Source: Goleter apudmare HA4340-LM2 (GTDB lineage: Bacteria > Cyanobacteriota > Cyanobacteriia > Cyanobacteriales > Nostocaceae). Taken from it: a stretch of 64,000 nucleotides of DNA. Both the position numbers and the translations under genes were made by a program. The stretch covers positions 1-64,000 of the forward strand of contig JAHHHF010000075.1 of NCBI GenBank assembly GCA_019359495.1, in the 5' to 3' direction. The stretch's first letter is position 1; each line of letters begins with the position of its first letter. Below the pieces are notes generated by a model. That model had not been told where the DNA came from. It saw only the letters and a list, made by a program, of their open reading frames with translations, and searched no databases. Positions 8,984 through 17,904 of this stretch are shown here, in pieces.

Positions 8984-9328
8984 ATGAATAACCCATCTAA
9001 TAGAGTCTCAGAATTTTTTGATAGCGAGTCAGAAACAAATAATTTGCTTTGGCAATACGTGAAATCCTTAAGTCCAGATACAGTTACCCAGCTATCTAAA
9101 CCCACTTCATCTGAAGTTTTTCAGGTGATGGAACGCAATATTGTAGGGCTGTTGGGAAATCTGCCATCTGAACACTTTGGCGTTACAGTTACTACCAGCC
9201 GCGAAAGCCTTGGTCGGCTTTTAGCTTCAGCAATGATTAGTGGTTACTTTTTGCGTAACGCTGAACAAAGAATGAACTTTGAAATCGCTTTACAAGGGAC
9301 TGAAGTCTACAACAGCGAGAGTGACTAG
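8984..9328 (+). CDS. DUF760 family protein
   Basis: The 114-residue protein begins with a variable acidic segment and then matches the DUF760 family: NNLLWQYVKSLSPDTVTQLSKP, then MERNIVGLLGNLP and the terminal LGRLLASAMISGYFLRNAEQRMN. DUF760 proteins occur in cyanobacteria and plant chloroplasts, and their biochemical role is not established to my knowledge. The predicted protein is all-helical and soluble, with no metal or nucleotide motif. An AGGAGAG ribosome-binding site sits a few bases before the ATG. It lies between sigD and a Nudix gene and is probably transcribed on its own. Confidence 0.85.
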   Translation: MNNPSNRVSEFFDSESETNNLLWQYVKSLSPDTVTQLSKPTSSEVFQVMERNIVGLLGNLPSEHFGVTVTTSRESLGRLLASAMISGYFLRNAEQRMNFEIALQGTEVYNSESD

Positions 9329-9674
9329 GATGGGAAAATTGGCGATCGCAGATTGAAAACTATCAAGTATAAAGTATCAGTCTGCTCACAATTACAGCAA
9401 CCTCAATTGCCAGTAAATCCCTGCGAAATCCTGAAAATTTCCCTTCCCTACACCCAACATATTTAGATTCTCAGCTTAGTCGTATATTTTAGTTTTAATC
9501 TCATTTTAGTCAGATATGATTTCTAGTAGCTTAAACAAATGAAATAATTATCTGAACACATAGCTCAATTTAGAATACAGCAATCTTATAATCATAAGCA
9601 ATAAGCTCCTCGACTTCATCAAGAAATCGGGGAGCTTGGTTTAGTAATTTTTCCTAATTTATTCTCTACAAACC
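9329..9674. other. Intergenic region with hairpin
   Basis: This 346-bp AT-rich stretch has no gene. Its only structure is the hairpin at 9603-9637, listed separately. Confidence 0.45.
9603..9637 (+). terminator. Hairpin AAGCTCC...GGAGCTT with T-rich tail
   Basis: AAGCTCC (9603-9609) pairs with GGAGCTT (9631-9637), with inner partial pairing CGACTTC/GAAATCG, followed by a T-rich stretch. It resembles a diverged form of the CCCTGACTTCT hairpins at 942-980 and 13111-13143. It probably ends transcripts before the Nudix gene. Confidence 0.55.
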
Positions 9675-10127
9675 ATGAGCGAAAACAGTTCTATCGTTCC
9701 CCATAAAATTATTGGCGTTGCTGTAATTTGGAATGAACAGGCGCAAATATTAATTGATCGCCGTCGTCCAGAGGGAGCAATGGGCGGTTTGTGGGAGTTT
9801 CCGGGGGGCAAAATTGAGCCAGGTGAAACAGTACAAGAATGCATTCAGCGAGAAATCTATGAGGAACTGGGGATAGAAATTGCCGTGGGAGAACATCTGA
9901 TCACCATTGACCATACCTATACTCATTTGCGTGTTACCCTCACAGTCCACCACTGCCATCATCTTACAGGTGTTCCCCAAGCATTGGAATGTGATGAAAT
10001 TCGTTGGGTCAGCTTGACTGAACTAGAACAGTTTACTTTTCCCCAAGCCAATGTGCAAATTATCGCGGCTTTGCGGGAATTTGAGAGAAATTACTCATCT
10101 CCTCAACAAATAACCAATGACAAGTGA
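9675..10127 (+). CDS. Nudix hydrolase, MutT-like (8-oxo-dGTP diphosphatase)
   Basis: The 150-residue protein carries a perfect Nudix box: G45-x5-E51-x7-R59-E60-I61-x-E63-E64-x-G66. The preceding GGLWEFPGGK is typical of MutT, which hydrolyses 8-oxo-dGTP to keep oxidised guanine out of DNA. A plausible alternative substrate is another nucleoside triphosphate. The C-terminal tail (PQQITNDK) is encoded by intergenic-type heptamer repeats (ACAAATAACCAATGACAA), so the stop codon position has probably been set by repeat DNA. The CBS-domain gene follows by about 100 bp on the same strand. Confidence 0.9.
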   Translation: MSENSSIVPHKIIGVAVIWNEQAQILIDRRRPEGAMGGLWEFPGGKIEPGETVQECIQREIYEELGIEIAVGEHLITIDHTYTHLRVTLTVHHCHHLTGVPQALECDEIRWVSLTELEQFTFPQANVQIIAALREFERNYSSPQQITNDK

Positions 10128-10229
10128 CAAATAACCAATACAGTAACAATGTATTAACTACGATAGGTTGAGACCCGCAATTTTCTACAATGATGGCAGA
10201 GACTTTGATTCAGAGGTGTCAGCAAGCAA

Positions 10230-10694
10230 ATGCCTAAAACCGTTGCCGAGGTCATGAGCCATGACCCAATTGTTGTCCGGGCTGAAACGCCACTGAAAGA
10301 AGCTATCCAAATTCTTGCAGAACGGCGCATCAGTGGGCTACCTGTCGTGGACGATGGCGGACAATTGGTGGGGATTATCTCAGAAACTGACTTAATGTGG
10401 CAACAAACAGGAGTGACTCCACCTGCTTACATCATGTTTCTGGATAGTGTTATCTATTTACAAAATCCTGCTGATTATGAACGTGACCTGCATAAGGCGC
10501 TAGGACAAACAGTTGGGGAGGTAATGAGCAAAAATCCGATTACTATCAACCCTGACAAAAGTTTAAGGGAAGCAGCCAAAATTATGCACGATCGCAGTGT
10601 TCACCGTTTACCAGTGCTTGACAGCGCGGGTCAAGTAATTGGTATTCTCACTCGTGGTGACATTGTACGGGCAATGGCAGCAAATCAAGATTAG
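10230..10694 (+). CDS. Tandem CBS-domain protein
   Basis: The 154-residue protein consists of two CBS motifs, about residues 5-60 (VAEVMSHDPIVV...GLPVVDDGGQLVGIISETDL) and 95-150 (VGEVMSKNPITI...RLPVLDSAGQVIGILTRGDI). The pair would form one Bateman module that binds adenosine nucleotides such as AMP, ATP or SAM. There is no attached enzyme, channel or HTH domain, so it is a stand-alone regulator whose target cannot be told from the sequence. A linker of about 35 residues with hydrophobic character (YIMFLDSVIYL) joins the two CBS motifs and is common in cyanobacterial members. Confidence 0.9.
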   Translation: MPKTVAEVMSHDPIVVRAETPLKEAIQILAERRISGLPVVDDGGQLVGIISETDLMWQQTGVTPPAYIMFLDSVIYLQNPADYERDLHKALGQTVGEVMSKNPITINPDKSLREAAKIMHDRSVHRLPVLDSAGQVIGILTRGDIVRAMAANQD

Positions 10695-10734
10695 TTATTT
10701 GTCATTGGTCATTTGTCAGTCCAATCACTGATAC

Positions 10735-10798
10735 TTCGACTTCTCCTGAGGTCGTCGCTACACGTAGCTTGCTTCCCCGTAGGAGTACGTTCAGTACA
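10735..10798. repeat. Small dispersed repeat cluster
   Basis: CTTCGACTTCTCCTGAGG and GTCGTCGCTACACGTAGC-like segments ending in GTACGTTCAGTAC are diverged copies of Nostoc dispersed repeats, also seen near 306 and 45570. They lie between the CBS gene and nblB. Confidence 0.5.
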
Positions 10799-10846
10799 AG
10801 TAACTTTTGGCTGTTTTTTAAACTTTTGAAAATTTAGGATTAATAA

Positions 10847-11509
10847 ATGAGCATTACACCTGAGTCTGTGAAGCAATTACTCAGTTCAGAAAATTTAGGC
10901 GATCGCTTGCGTGCTGTGAATCAAATCCGCGAATTGGAATCAGCTGTTGGCTTTGAACTCATTCAAAGTGCTGTGGGTGATAGTAATTCCCGTGTCCGCT
11001 ACTCAGCAGTAAGTCAGTTGGATACCCTTGGCGCACAAGATTTAGAGCTATCTTTGAATATATTGCGCGAGATGCTCAAAGACCCTGAACCTGACGTGCA
11101 AGCAGCAGCAGCAGACTGTCTGGGGGCGCTGAAACTACAGGTAGCTTTTGATGACTTACAGCAGCTTTATGAGATCACCCCTGAGTGGCTGGTCAAATTC
11201 AGTATTATTGCTACATTGGGTGAGTTAGGCGATCCACGCAGTTTTGAACTACTCAAACAAGCACTTGTTTCTGATAATGAATTAATCCAAACAGCTGCTA
11301 TTAGTTCCTTGGGTGAGTTGGGAAATATTGAAGCTGTTCCTTTGTTGTCACCCTATGCGACTAATTCAGATTGGCAAGTCCGCTACCGAGTTGTACAAGC
11401 CTTAAAGCGATTAGGTGGTGTTGATGCCAAATCTATTTTAGAAACTTTGGCTAATGATGAAGTAGAAGCGATCGCTAATGAAGCCAAACAATCTTTGCAG
11501 TCAGTTTAA
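10847..11509 (+). CDS. nblB: Phycobilisome degradation protein NblB, HEAT-repeat
   Basis: The 220-residue protein is built of about six HEAT/phycocyanobilin-lyase-type repeats, with recurring units such as DSNSRVRYSAVSQLDTLG, DPEPDVQAAAADCLGALK and SDWQVRYRVVQALKRLG. NblB takes part in dismantling phycobilisomes during nutrient starvation, probably by releasing or handling bilins. Identification rests on length, repeat pattern and position downstream of sigD, as I recall for alr3814 in PCC 7120. Related bilin lyases CpcE/F and PecE/F are larger or occur in pairs beside phycobiliprotein genes, which is not the case here. No nblA is in the window. Confidence 0.82.
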   Translation: MSITPESVKQLLSSENLGDRLRAVNQIRELESAVGFELIQSAVGDSNSRVRYSAVSQLDTLGAQDLELSLNILREMLKDPEPDVQAAAADCLGALKLQVAFDDLQQLYEITPEWLVKFSIIATLGELGDPRSFELLKQALVSDNELIQTAAISSLGELGNIEAVPLLSPYATNSDWQVRYRVVQALKRLGGVDAKSILETLANDEVEAIANEAKQSLQSV

Positions 11510-11525
11510 GAGTATATTTCACTTT

Positions 11526-11583
11526 GTTTGTAGTAAGCACTAAAGTGCTTAAGTAATGAAGGACTAAAGTCCTTACTACAAAC
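11526..11583. repeat. GTAGT...ACTAC hairpin element, copy 1
   Basis: A 12-bp perfect terminal inverted repeat (GTTTGTAGTAAG and CTTACTACAAAC) encloses two inner palindromes, GCACTAAAGTGC and GGACTAAAGTCC. Related elements lie at 39688-39770 and 55137-55193. Each sits between genes. It looks like a small non-autonomous mobile repeat and may also terminate transcription. Confidence 0.7.
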
Positions 11584-11742
11584 CTCAATAGCAAAAGGTT
11601 CGTAGCAATTGCTTGACTACGAACCAGAACCATGACACCAAAATTCCAATCCACTTTAATTAGGTATTTTTTACAGGGTGGTAGCTTTCACACACACTTT
11701 TGCTACCACTTTTGTTTTACCTAGTTATTTCTGAAATTTTCA

Positions 11743-12480
11743 CTAGCTAGCTTGAGCTTTGCGACGGCGAGACACAAGCATTCCAGCGCCAACTAAACCT
11801 AAGCCTAGCATTGTGGTGGGTTCAGGAACTGTAGTTGTGAAAGCACCACCAGAAAAAGCCAAGTTTGCCAATGAGCCATTCTTAAGAATTTCAGTTGCCT
11901 GCTCAACAGTAGTATTGTTCTTTTGGAAAGTTAAGTTTCCTGCACCCTTAGTTTTCTCTCCAGTAGCGCTGGTGAAAAATCCCCAAAGTTCAACGCCTAT
12001 ATTAACATTTGCACCATCTTGAGATAGCTTATATTTGGAAGATGTCAAAGTAAAAGTATCCTTACCATCTGTTATCGAGCTAGTATCTGTTAAGGGATTG
12101 ACAATAACACCGGGTGAAGGAGAACCAAATAAACTAAGATTACCAAAGTCTAAAAGTAGTTGTTCTGTATTATTTGAAAATGAGAAATTTTTGATACTAG
12201 CTGAGTTAAAAGCTGTAAAACTTCCTCCTAATGTAGGAGAAGAAGTAGAAATAGAAACTGGAGTAAGTGGTTGAGGAGTGAAGGTCAGACCATTACTTGT
12301 TAATGTGACTAAGCTGCTGGAAGACGGATTTATAGTTGTACCACCATCAAAGTCGAATTCACCTGTGAGTGCAGCCGCTTGAGCAGAACTAGCAGAGGTA
12401 AATAAGCTAGCAGCAGCAACAGGGATTGCAACGGTAGCGGCTAATGTGGCGTTGAGTACTTGGGATTTGAAGTTAAACAT
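11743..12480 (-). CDS. PEP-CTERM sorting-signal protein, secreted
   Basis: The 245-residue protein has an N-terminal signal peptide (residues about 1-35, ending SSAQAAA) and a low-complexity Ser/Thr/Asn-rich body without enzyme motifs. It ends in a PEP-CTERM tail: VPEPTTM, a short hydrophobic segment and RRRKAQAS. Such proteins are exported and processed by an exosortase, often in strains that make exopolysaccharide. No exosortase gene is in the window. The body is typical of cyanobacterial PEP-CTERM beta-rich proteins of unknown role. AGGAGTTTC in front of the ATG at 12480 is a fair ribosome-binding site. Confidence 0.88.
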   Translation of the reverse strand: MFNFKSQVLNATLAATVAIPVAAASLFTSASSAQAAALTGEFDFDGGTTINPSSSSLVTLTSNGLTFTPQPLTPVSISTSSPTLGGSFTAFNSASIKNFSFSNNTEQLLLDFGNLSLFGSPSPGVIVNPLTDTSSITDGKDTFTLTSSKYKLSQDGANVNIGVELWGFFTSATGEKTKGAGNLTFQKNNTTVEQATEILKNGSLANLAFSGGAFTTTVPEPTTMLGLGLVGAGMLVSRRRKAQAS

Positions 12481-13189
12481 GGTGATTTGAAACTCCTAAT
12501 AAAAGAATTTACGGGACTAAATTTGTTATTTGTTAGGTGACAATCCTGAAGTTAGTTAGAAACACAGAAGAAATATTGTTGGCTGTGAAAATATCTAAGC
12601 TTCATTACTTAAATAGGATTGCTGAATTAATAACTTGAGTAGAATACTGAAACTGTTTGTTTGCGTTCAGTGGGTGATTTGTTCATCACTCCTAAAGAAT
12701 GGCATAGCTGTTTAGGAATACGCAAGATACACAGAGCTATCTTGATAGAAGCTTTACTAATTACATAGTTATTTTCTCTATGTTTCTCATCTCACAGTGT
12801 TGGAATTTAGGGGAATATCCTTAAACCACATAGGTTTTAATTGCAGGGGACTGAAATAATCAATGTTTTTAGTTTTTAAAGTTTGCTACACATTTTTGAT
12901 GCGAGAGATTCACCACATAAGTAATTAGTTATTTTGAGGTTAATGTAAATCTTAAACCAGTTTATATGAACTGCTCATAGCTTTTATTTGAACTAATCAT
13001 AAAGACATTTTGAGCTTTCAAATATATCAAGTTGTGGCGGCTCTTGCAGGCTCTAAGTATTTTTCAGTAATTAAATATAGCAATCTTAAATAAATCATTT
13101 CTGAGAAAAAATATCCCTGACTTCTCAAAGAAGTTAGGGATATAGTAGCTGACAAACTTATCAGTCAAAGTTATTTGGTTGCTCGAATG
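12481..13189. other. 709-bp intergenic region
   Basis: This AT-rich stretch holds the promoter of the PEP-CTERM gene (5' end at 12480) and, at its right end, the hairpin at 13111-13143. No convincing coding sequence, tRNA or riboswitch was seen in it. Confidence 0.5.
13111..13143. repeat. 15-bp hairpin of the CCCTGACTTCT family
   Basis: ATATCCCTGACTTCT (13111-13125) pairs with AGAAGTTAGGGATAT (13129-13143) with one G-T pair and the loop CAA. Stem sequence and 3-nt loop size match the element at 942-980. It lies 46 bp past the 3' end of the minus-strand DUF456 gene and could terminate it. Confidence 0.75.
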
Positions 13190-13708
13190 TTAACCACCAT
13201 ATACCTGTGTCCAGGTTGTAAGGAGGAAAACGACAACAGCAGCAATCGCTAACACACCTTGAATTAAATTTCCTACCAATGTACCAACTACAATGCCGAT
13301 ACCAGCCTTAACTGCTAACCTTAATTGGCGCTGGTAAAGGTACTCACCGATAATTGCTCCTAAAAGAGGGCCCAATAAAATACCTAATAGTGGTCCCCCA
13401 AAAGGCAAAGCTGGTAAAAATCCTAAAAACCCCAATATCAAACCAACAAAGGCGCCAATTTGTCCCCATTTGCTAGCACCAGCTTGTTTTGCGCCCAAGT
13501 AACCAGCTAAAAAATCTACTCCGATACTCAAGAGCAAAACAATACCTGTCACAATCAGGGGGATCTTGATAGCTGTGAAGGAACTACTAACAATTCCCCA
13601 AATAATTATTGCAGTTAAAATTAATGTGCTTCCAGGAATAGCTGGAACCACGGCGCCAATAATACCTACAAGCATTACAGCAATTAGTAGCCAATAGATA
13701 ATTTGCAT
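13190..13708 (-). CDS. DUF456 family membrane protein
   Basis: The 172-residue protein is almost wholly hydrophobic, with about four to five transmembrane segments. A glycine-rich middle (GAKQAGASKWGQIGAFVGLILG, then GGPLLGILLGPLLGAIIGEYL) is diagnostic of DUF456, a small membrane family of unknown function. No catalytic residues are evident. It lies 180 bp from the next minus-strand gene, with repeat-like DNA between, so it is probably its own unit. Confidence 0.88.
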   Translation of the reverse strand: MQIIYWLLIAVMLVGIIGAVVPAIPGSTLILTAIIIWGIVSSSFTAIKIPLIVTGIVLLLSIGVDFLAGYLGAKQAGASKWGQIGAFVGLILGFLGFLPALPFGGPLLGILLGPLLGAIIGEYLYQRQLRLAVKAGIGIVVGTLVGNLIQGVLAIAAVVVFLLTTWTQVYGG

Positions 13709-13737
13709 AATTCTTCATTGGTTATTTGTGATTAAAG

Positions 13738-13880
13738 CCATTGTCAAGTACACGCCTGGGGGAAACCCTCTGATCGCAGTGGCTCTGCTTCCCGTTGTAG
13801 GTGTAACGTAATACTTTATGGTAAGGCGTTAGCGACTTACTCTTATAGAGAAGCAAGCTATGCATAACGTCTCACAGAGA
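13738..13880. repeat. Dispersed-repeat DNA between DUF456 and CCB genes
   Basis: This 140-bp segment is assembled from GC-rich phrases (ACGCCTGGGGGAAACC, GGTAAGGCGTTAGCGAC, AGAAGCAAGCTATGC) of the kind that recur as Nostoc dispersed repeats. It encodes nothing. Confidence 0.4.
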
Positions 13881-13888
13881 AAAATCCT

Positions 13889-14542
13889 CTAGTTCTTGTC
13901 TCCTAGCTCTTGGAGAGTAACGGCTAATTTATCAGCTATACCAGCAATCCAATTTTCGTCTTGTTTGGTGTAACTGCGGGGTGCATTTGCTCCTAAAATC
14001 AAAACTCCTTGATCACCAATAGGTTGACAGATTACACCTTGTGTGTTCTCTGGTAAATAATCAAATTCAATCTGTCCTGGATATACTTTTAAAGCTACTA
14101 AATAAATTGCCTGTTGTTTTTCCAGTACTCTTTTTAAGATTTGCCCTGGTACAACTTCAGATTTATTACCCAGAATACCGCGACGCAACAAAACTTTGCC
14201 TTGATAGTAAACTAAAAGCGATCGCGTAACTGTATTAGTTAATAATAAGTGCGATGCCCAGGCTAGTTCTGTTTTCACGGCTTCTGGTAAATCTGCTGCT
14301 AAGACAAAACCTTCTTCTCCAATCAGTTCTACTGCTTCAGGCGATCGCGGCTGTACTTGCTGCCACATTAAACCCGTTAAAATTAGCACTGCACTGAGGA
14401 TCACACCCAGCACATCCCCACGCGCCTGGGATTCTGTAATTTCCGATGTCAACAAACGGTTGACTAGCAAAAGTACAGCGCCTAAAGAACCAACAACAAT
14501 CGGTAAACGCCGTAAAACTAGATTGGGATCAGATTTAGTCAT
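13889..14542 (-). CDS. Cofactor assembly of complex C subunit B (CCB2/CCB4-like)
   Basis: The 217-residue protein has two N-terminal membrane spans (about 12-28 and 43-60), then a soluble domain typical of the CCB2/CCB4 group. In chloroplasts these proteins help attach the covalent c-type haem (haem ci) on the stromal side of cytochrome b6. Cyanobacterial homologues are presumed to do the same in thylakoids. It follows rpaB on the same strand with a 50-bp gap made largely of heptamer repeats. The start ATG at 14540-14542 overlaps the first AGTCATT repeat unit. Confidence 0.8.
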   Translation of the reverse strand: MTKSDPNLVLRRLPIVVGSLGAVLLLVNRLLTSEITESQARGDVLGVILSAVLILTGLMWQQVQPRSPEAVELIGEEGFVLAADLPEAVKTELAWASHLLLTNTVTRSLLVYYQGKVLLRRGILGNKSEVVPGQILKRVLEKQQAIYLVALKVYPGQIEFDYLPENTQGVICQPIGDQGVLILGANAPRSYTKQDENWIAGIADKLAVTLQELGDKN

Positions 14543-14564
14543 TAGTCATTAGTCATTAGTCATT
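14537..14564. repeat. Four tandem AGTCATT heptamers
   Basis: AGTCATT is repeated four times exactly (14537-14564). This is a classic short tandemly repeated repetitive sequence of heterocyst-forming cyanobacteria. The first unit overlaps the start codon of the CCB-like gene, so slippage in this array would change its 5' leader. Confidence 0.85.
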
Positions 14565-14592
14565 TGTGATTCTCCCTGCTCCTGCTTTTGGC

Positions 14593-15330
14593 TTACTCTT
14601 CCCCTGGTTCAATTATCCGTTGAAACAAATAACCAGTACCTCGTGCTGTGAGTATTAATTCTGGGTTGCTGGGATCGTCTTCTAATTTGGCTCGCAAACG
14701 GGAGATATGGACATCAACGACGCGGGTATCTACGTGGCGTTCTGGTGTGTATCCCCAAACTTCTTGCAAAATTTCGGAACGAGAAAAGGCTTCCCCAGAA
14801 CGGCTGACTAACAACTCTAGGAGGCTAAATTCCATACCTGTGAGGCGAATGCGCTCATCTCCTTTGTAGACTTGGCGCTTATTCGTATCGATTTTGATGT
14901 TACCGACATGAATCACCCCAGAACTGGGAATACCAGAAGCACCAGTTTTATCTACTCGTCGCAGCACTGAGCGAATGCGAGCTTCTAGCTCCTTGGGGGA
15001 AAATGGTTTAACTACATAATCATCAGCACCCAATTCTAAACCGGTAATCCGATCGGCTACGTCCCCCAAGGCTGTTAGCATGATAATAGGGACATCAGAT
15101 TCTTTACGTAATTCTTGACAGACACCATAACCATCTAGTTTTGGCATCATGACATCTAAAACTACTAGGTCTGGTTCAGCTTTGCGAAAAGTTTCTAAAG
15201 CTTCTTCACCATCACCAGCTGTCACGACATCGTAGCCGATCATTGAAAGGCGCGTTTCCAAAATCCGGCGAATACTGGCTTCGTCGTCTACTACCAAAAT
15301 TTTTTCTTTATGACTTTCCAACTTTCTCAA
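14593..15330 (-). CDS. rpaB: OmpR-family response regulator RpaB (Ycf27)
   Basis: The 245-residue protein has a receiver domain (acidic D15/D16, phospho-acceptor D59, T86, K108) and a C-terminal winged-helix DNA-binding domain (about 140-240). RpaB is an essential cyanobacterial regulator that binds HLR1 sites and controls high-light and photosystem I genes; it works with the histidine kinase Hik33/NblS. The receiver start MRKLESHKEKILVVDDEASI and the linker TGASGIPSSG fit the RpaB group more than RpaA. It is divergent from radA, and the CCB-like gene follows it. The kinase is not in the window. Confidence 0.92.
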   Translation of the reverse strand: MRKLESHKEKILVVDDEASIRRILETRLSMIGYDVVTAGDGEEALETFRKAEPDLVVLDVMMPKLDGYGVCQELRKESDVPIIMLTALGDVADRITGLELGADDYVVKPFSPKELEARIRSVLRRVDKTGASGIPSSGVIHVGNIKIDTNKRQVYKGDERIRLTGMEFSLLELLVSRSGEAFSRSEILQEVWGYTPERHVDTRVVDVHISRLRAKLEDDPSNPELILTARGTGYLFQRIIEPGEE

Positions 15331-15492
15331 CGCTCCTTAACTAAAATTTTTCATGATTAATTTTTAATACCATAATATTAAGATATCATTCCATGAATTG
15401 ATTGGGAAAAAGCTGTAACTAGTACTATTCTTGGATTTTTATTTTCCCTGAAAATTAAGGAAATATTAAGAATATTTAATAAGATTTAAACA

Positions 15493-17034
15493 ATGTCAAA
15501 GCCGAAGACCTTTTATATTTGTAACGAATGTGGATCAGAATCTCCCCAGTGGTTTGGTAAGTGTCCAGCTTGTGGTACTTATAATTCTCTGGAAGAGCAG
15601 ATTTCCATACAATCATCTGTAGACATACCTAGTCGGGGGGGTGTAGGTGGTTGGCAAGCGGCACAGAAAAATGGTAAAGCAGTTAATAAACCAGCCAAGC
15701 CACGATATTCTTTGACATTTGAACAAATCACCGATCGCCAAATTGCTCGTTGGGAATCTGGCTATGGAGAATTAGATCGGGTGTTGGGTGGTGGGGTGGT
15801 TCCTGGTTCGATGGTGCTGATTGGCGGTGATCCAGGAATTGGTAAATCAACTTTGCTGCTGCAAGTATCAAATCAATTAGCGCAGAGATACCGCATTCTT
15901 TATGTCACAGGCGAAGAATCAGGACAACAAGTGAAATTAAGAGCTTCGCGCTTGGGAGTATCAAAAAGCGTCAGTGTCGTAGGTGATGAAAATACAGTCG
16001 TAGCAGAAGTGACTCCCGTTCCCATAGACCCTAAAAGTATAGACCCTGACAGCATAGGTGCAGATTTATATGTGTTGCCAGAAACAGATTTAGAAGAAAT
16101 TCTACGGGAAATAGACTCTCTGAAACCAAATGTAGCCGTGATTGATAGTATTCAAACAGTGTTCTTTCCGGCACTAACATCTGCACCCGGTTCAGTAGCG
16201 CAAGTGAGGGAATGTACCGCCGCACTGATGAAAGTAGCAAAGCACGAAGACGTGACGATGTTAATTGTGGGACATGTTACCAAAGAAGGAGCGATCGCTG
16301 GGCCAAAAGTTTTAGAACATTTAGTAGATACAGTATTGTATTTTGAAGGCGATCGCTTTGCTTCCCATCGTTTATTACGGACAGTGAAAAACCGCTTTGG
16401 TGCTACCCACGAAATCGGTATTTTTGAAATGGTATCTCATGGTTTGCGGGAAGTGTCTAACCCTTCCGAGCTATTTTTGGGTAATCGAGATGATCCAGCG
16501 CCTGGAACTGCGATCGTTGTGGCTTGTGAAGGGACTCGTCCCATTGTGGTTGAATTGCAAGCTTTGGTGAGTCCTACCAGTTACCCTTCCCCTCGTCGTG
16601 CAGGTACAGGTATAGACTATAACCGCTTGGTGCAGATTCTGGCTGTTTTAGAAAAGCGTGTAGGGATTCCCATGTCCAAGTTAGATTCCTACGTCGCTTC
16701 TGCGGGTGGGTTGAACGTGGGAGAACCAGCAGTAGATTTAGGCATAGCCATTGCCATTGTTGCGAGTTTCCGCGATCGCATAGTTGATCCGGGTACGGTG
16801 TTGATTGGCGAAGTTGGCTTAGGTGGACAAGTGCGAGCCGTTTCGCAGATGGAACTGCGGTTAAAAGAAGCAGCCAAACTCGGATTTAAAAGAGCGATCG
16901 TCCCCAAAGGGCAAAAATTCCCTGAGCTTGATATCGAGATTTTACCAGTATCCAAGGTAATAGATGCAATTATTGCCGCCATACCACATCAGGAATTGAC
17001 AGAAGACGATTTTGCACCTGATATAGACGAGTAA
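15493..17034 (+). CDS. radA: DNA repair protein RadA (Sms)
   Basis: The 513-residue protein is a RadA-type branch-migration helicase that processes recombination intermediates. It shows an N-terminal C4 zinc finger (C10, C13, C24, C27), Walker A GGDPGIGKST (111-120), the RadA-specific KNRFG motif (299-303) and a C-terminal Lon-like domain from about 350. Between the first strands of the ATPase core, residues about 165-192 form an acidic, Pro/Asp-rich insertion (TPVPIDPKSIDPDSIGAD) that lengthens the protein relative to the E. coli enzyme. It starts 162 bp from divergent rpaB. Confidence 0.96.
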   Translation: MSKPKTFYICNECGSESPQWFGKCPACGTYNSLEEQISIQSSVDIPSRGGVGGWQAAQKNGKAVNKPAKPRYSLTFEQITDRQIARWESGYGELDRVLGGGVVPGSMVLIGGDPGIGKSTLLLQVSNQLAQRYRILYVTGEESGQQVKLRASRLGVSKSVSVVGDENTVVAEVTPVPIDPKSIDPDSIGADLYVLPETDLEEILREIDSLKPNVAVIDSIQTVFFPALTSAPGSVAQVRECTAALMKVAKHEDVTMLIVGHVTKEGAIAGPKVLEHLVDTVLYFEGDRFASHRLLRTVKNRFGATHEIGIFEMVSHGLREVSNPSELFLGNRDDPAPGTAIVVACEGTRPIVVELQALVSPTSYPSPRRAGTGIDYNRLVQILAVLEKRVGIPMSKLDSYVASAGGLNVGEPAVDLGIAIAIVASFRDRIVDPGTVLIGEVGLGGQVRAVSQMELRLKEAAKLGFKRAIVPKGQKFPELDIEILPVSKVIDAIIAAIPHQELTEDDFAPDIDE

Positions 17035-17065
17035 CTCTCCCCTCACAAACCAAGGAAAAACCGCC

Positions 17066-17797
17066 ATGACAGCCTCTACCCAAGACTATCAAATCACTTG
17101 GGAAAAACTACCCGACGATTACAAACTCCCAGACGATCCAGTGGACAACATTAACCAACCAGCCTTAGCTGCTGCACTAACACAAAGTTTAGAACTTGCT
17201 GGTAAACTTCCACCCAACGCCCTCACACCAACAAATTACGGTATCTGCGCCACATTAAATAGTAAAATTGTCGTCAAAGCCCCAGACTGGGCCTATATTC
17301 CCAAAATTAGCGTTAATCGAGAAGATGTAATCCGCAGTTATACACCACAGCTACAGGGAGACATTCCCGTAATTGTCATAGAATTTCTTTCTGATACAGA
17401 AGGTGGGGAATACTCCATCAAACCCACCTACCCCCCAGGTAAATGGTTTTTTTACGAATGTGTCTTAAAAGTACCAAATTATGCAATCTTTGAACCTGAT
17501 AGCGGAGATTTAGAAGTTTATCGTTTAGATAATAATACTGGCAGATACGTTGTCCAAACCCCCAACGAAAACCAGCGTTACTGGATAGCCCAAATGCATC
17601 TTTATCTTGCTGTATGGCAAGGTACTCGTGAAAATCGTACAGGAAATTGGTTGCGTTGGTGGGATGAACAAGGAAATCTACTACTTTGGGGATCAGAATT
17701 GGCAGAACAAGAAAGACAGCGCGCCGAACAAGAACGACAACGTGCTGAAAAACTAGCAGCACAATTGCGAGCGGCGGGAATTGAACTGCAAGATTAG
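17066..17797 (+). CDS. Uma2 family (DUF820) nuclease-fold protein with coiled-coil tail
   Basis: The 243-residue protein has the Uma2/DUF820 core, a PD-(D/E)XK-like restriction-endonuclease fold greatly expanded in cyanobacteria. Visible motifs are PDWAYIPK, IPVIVIEFLS and GKWFFYECVLKVPNYAIFEP. The last 35 residues are a charged coiled coil with the duplicated unit AEQERQR. The substrate and biological role of Uma2 proteins are unsettled. It starts 31 bp after radA, so read-through transcription is likely. A second full Uma2 gene (18461) and a decayed one (34804) lie in the window. Confidence 0.88.
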   Translation: MTASTQDYQITWEKLPDDYKLPDDPVDNINQPALAAALTQSLELAGKLPPNALTPTNYGICATLNSKIVVKAPDWAYIPKISVNREDVIRSYTPQLQGDIPVIVIEFLSDTEGGEYSIKPTYPPGKWFFYECVLKVPNYAIFEPDSGDLEVYRLDNNTGRYVVQTPNENQRYWIAQMHLYLAVWQGTRENRTGNWLRWWDEQGNLLLWGSELAEQERQRAEQERQRAEKLAAQLRAAGIELQD

Positions 17798-17904
17798 ACT
17801 GTTTGCGAATAATTTAGCTTTTGTATATTTACTAAATATTCATGTCAAGAAAGATTGTAATAACTGGCGCATAGATTGAGCTTGCACATGATTAGGGAAA
17901 ATTC

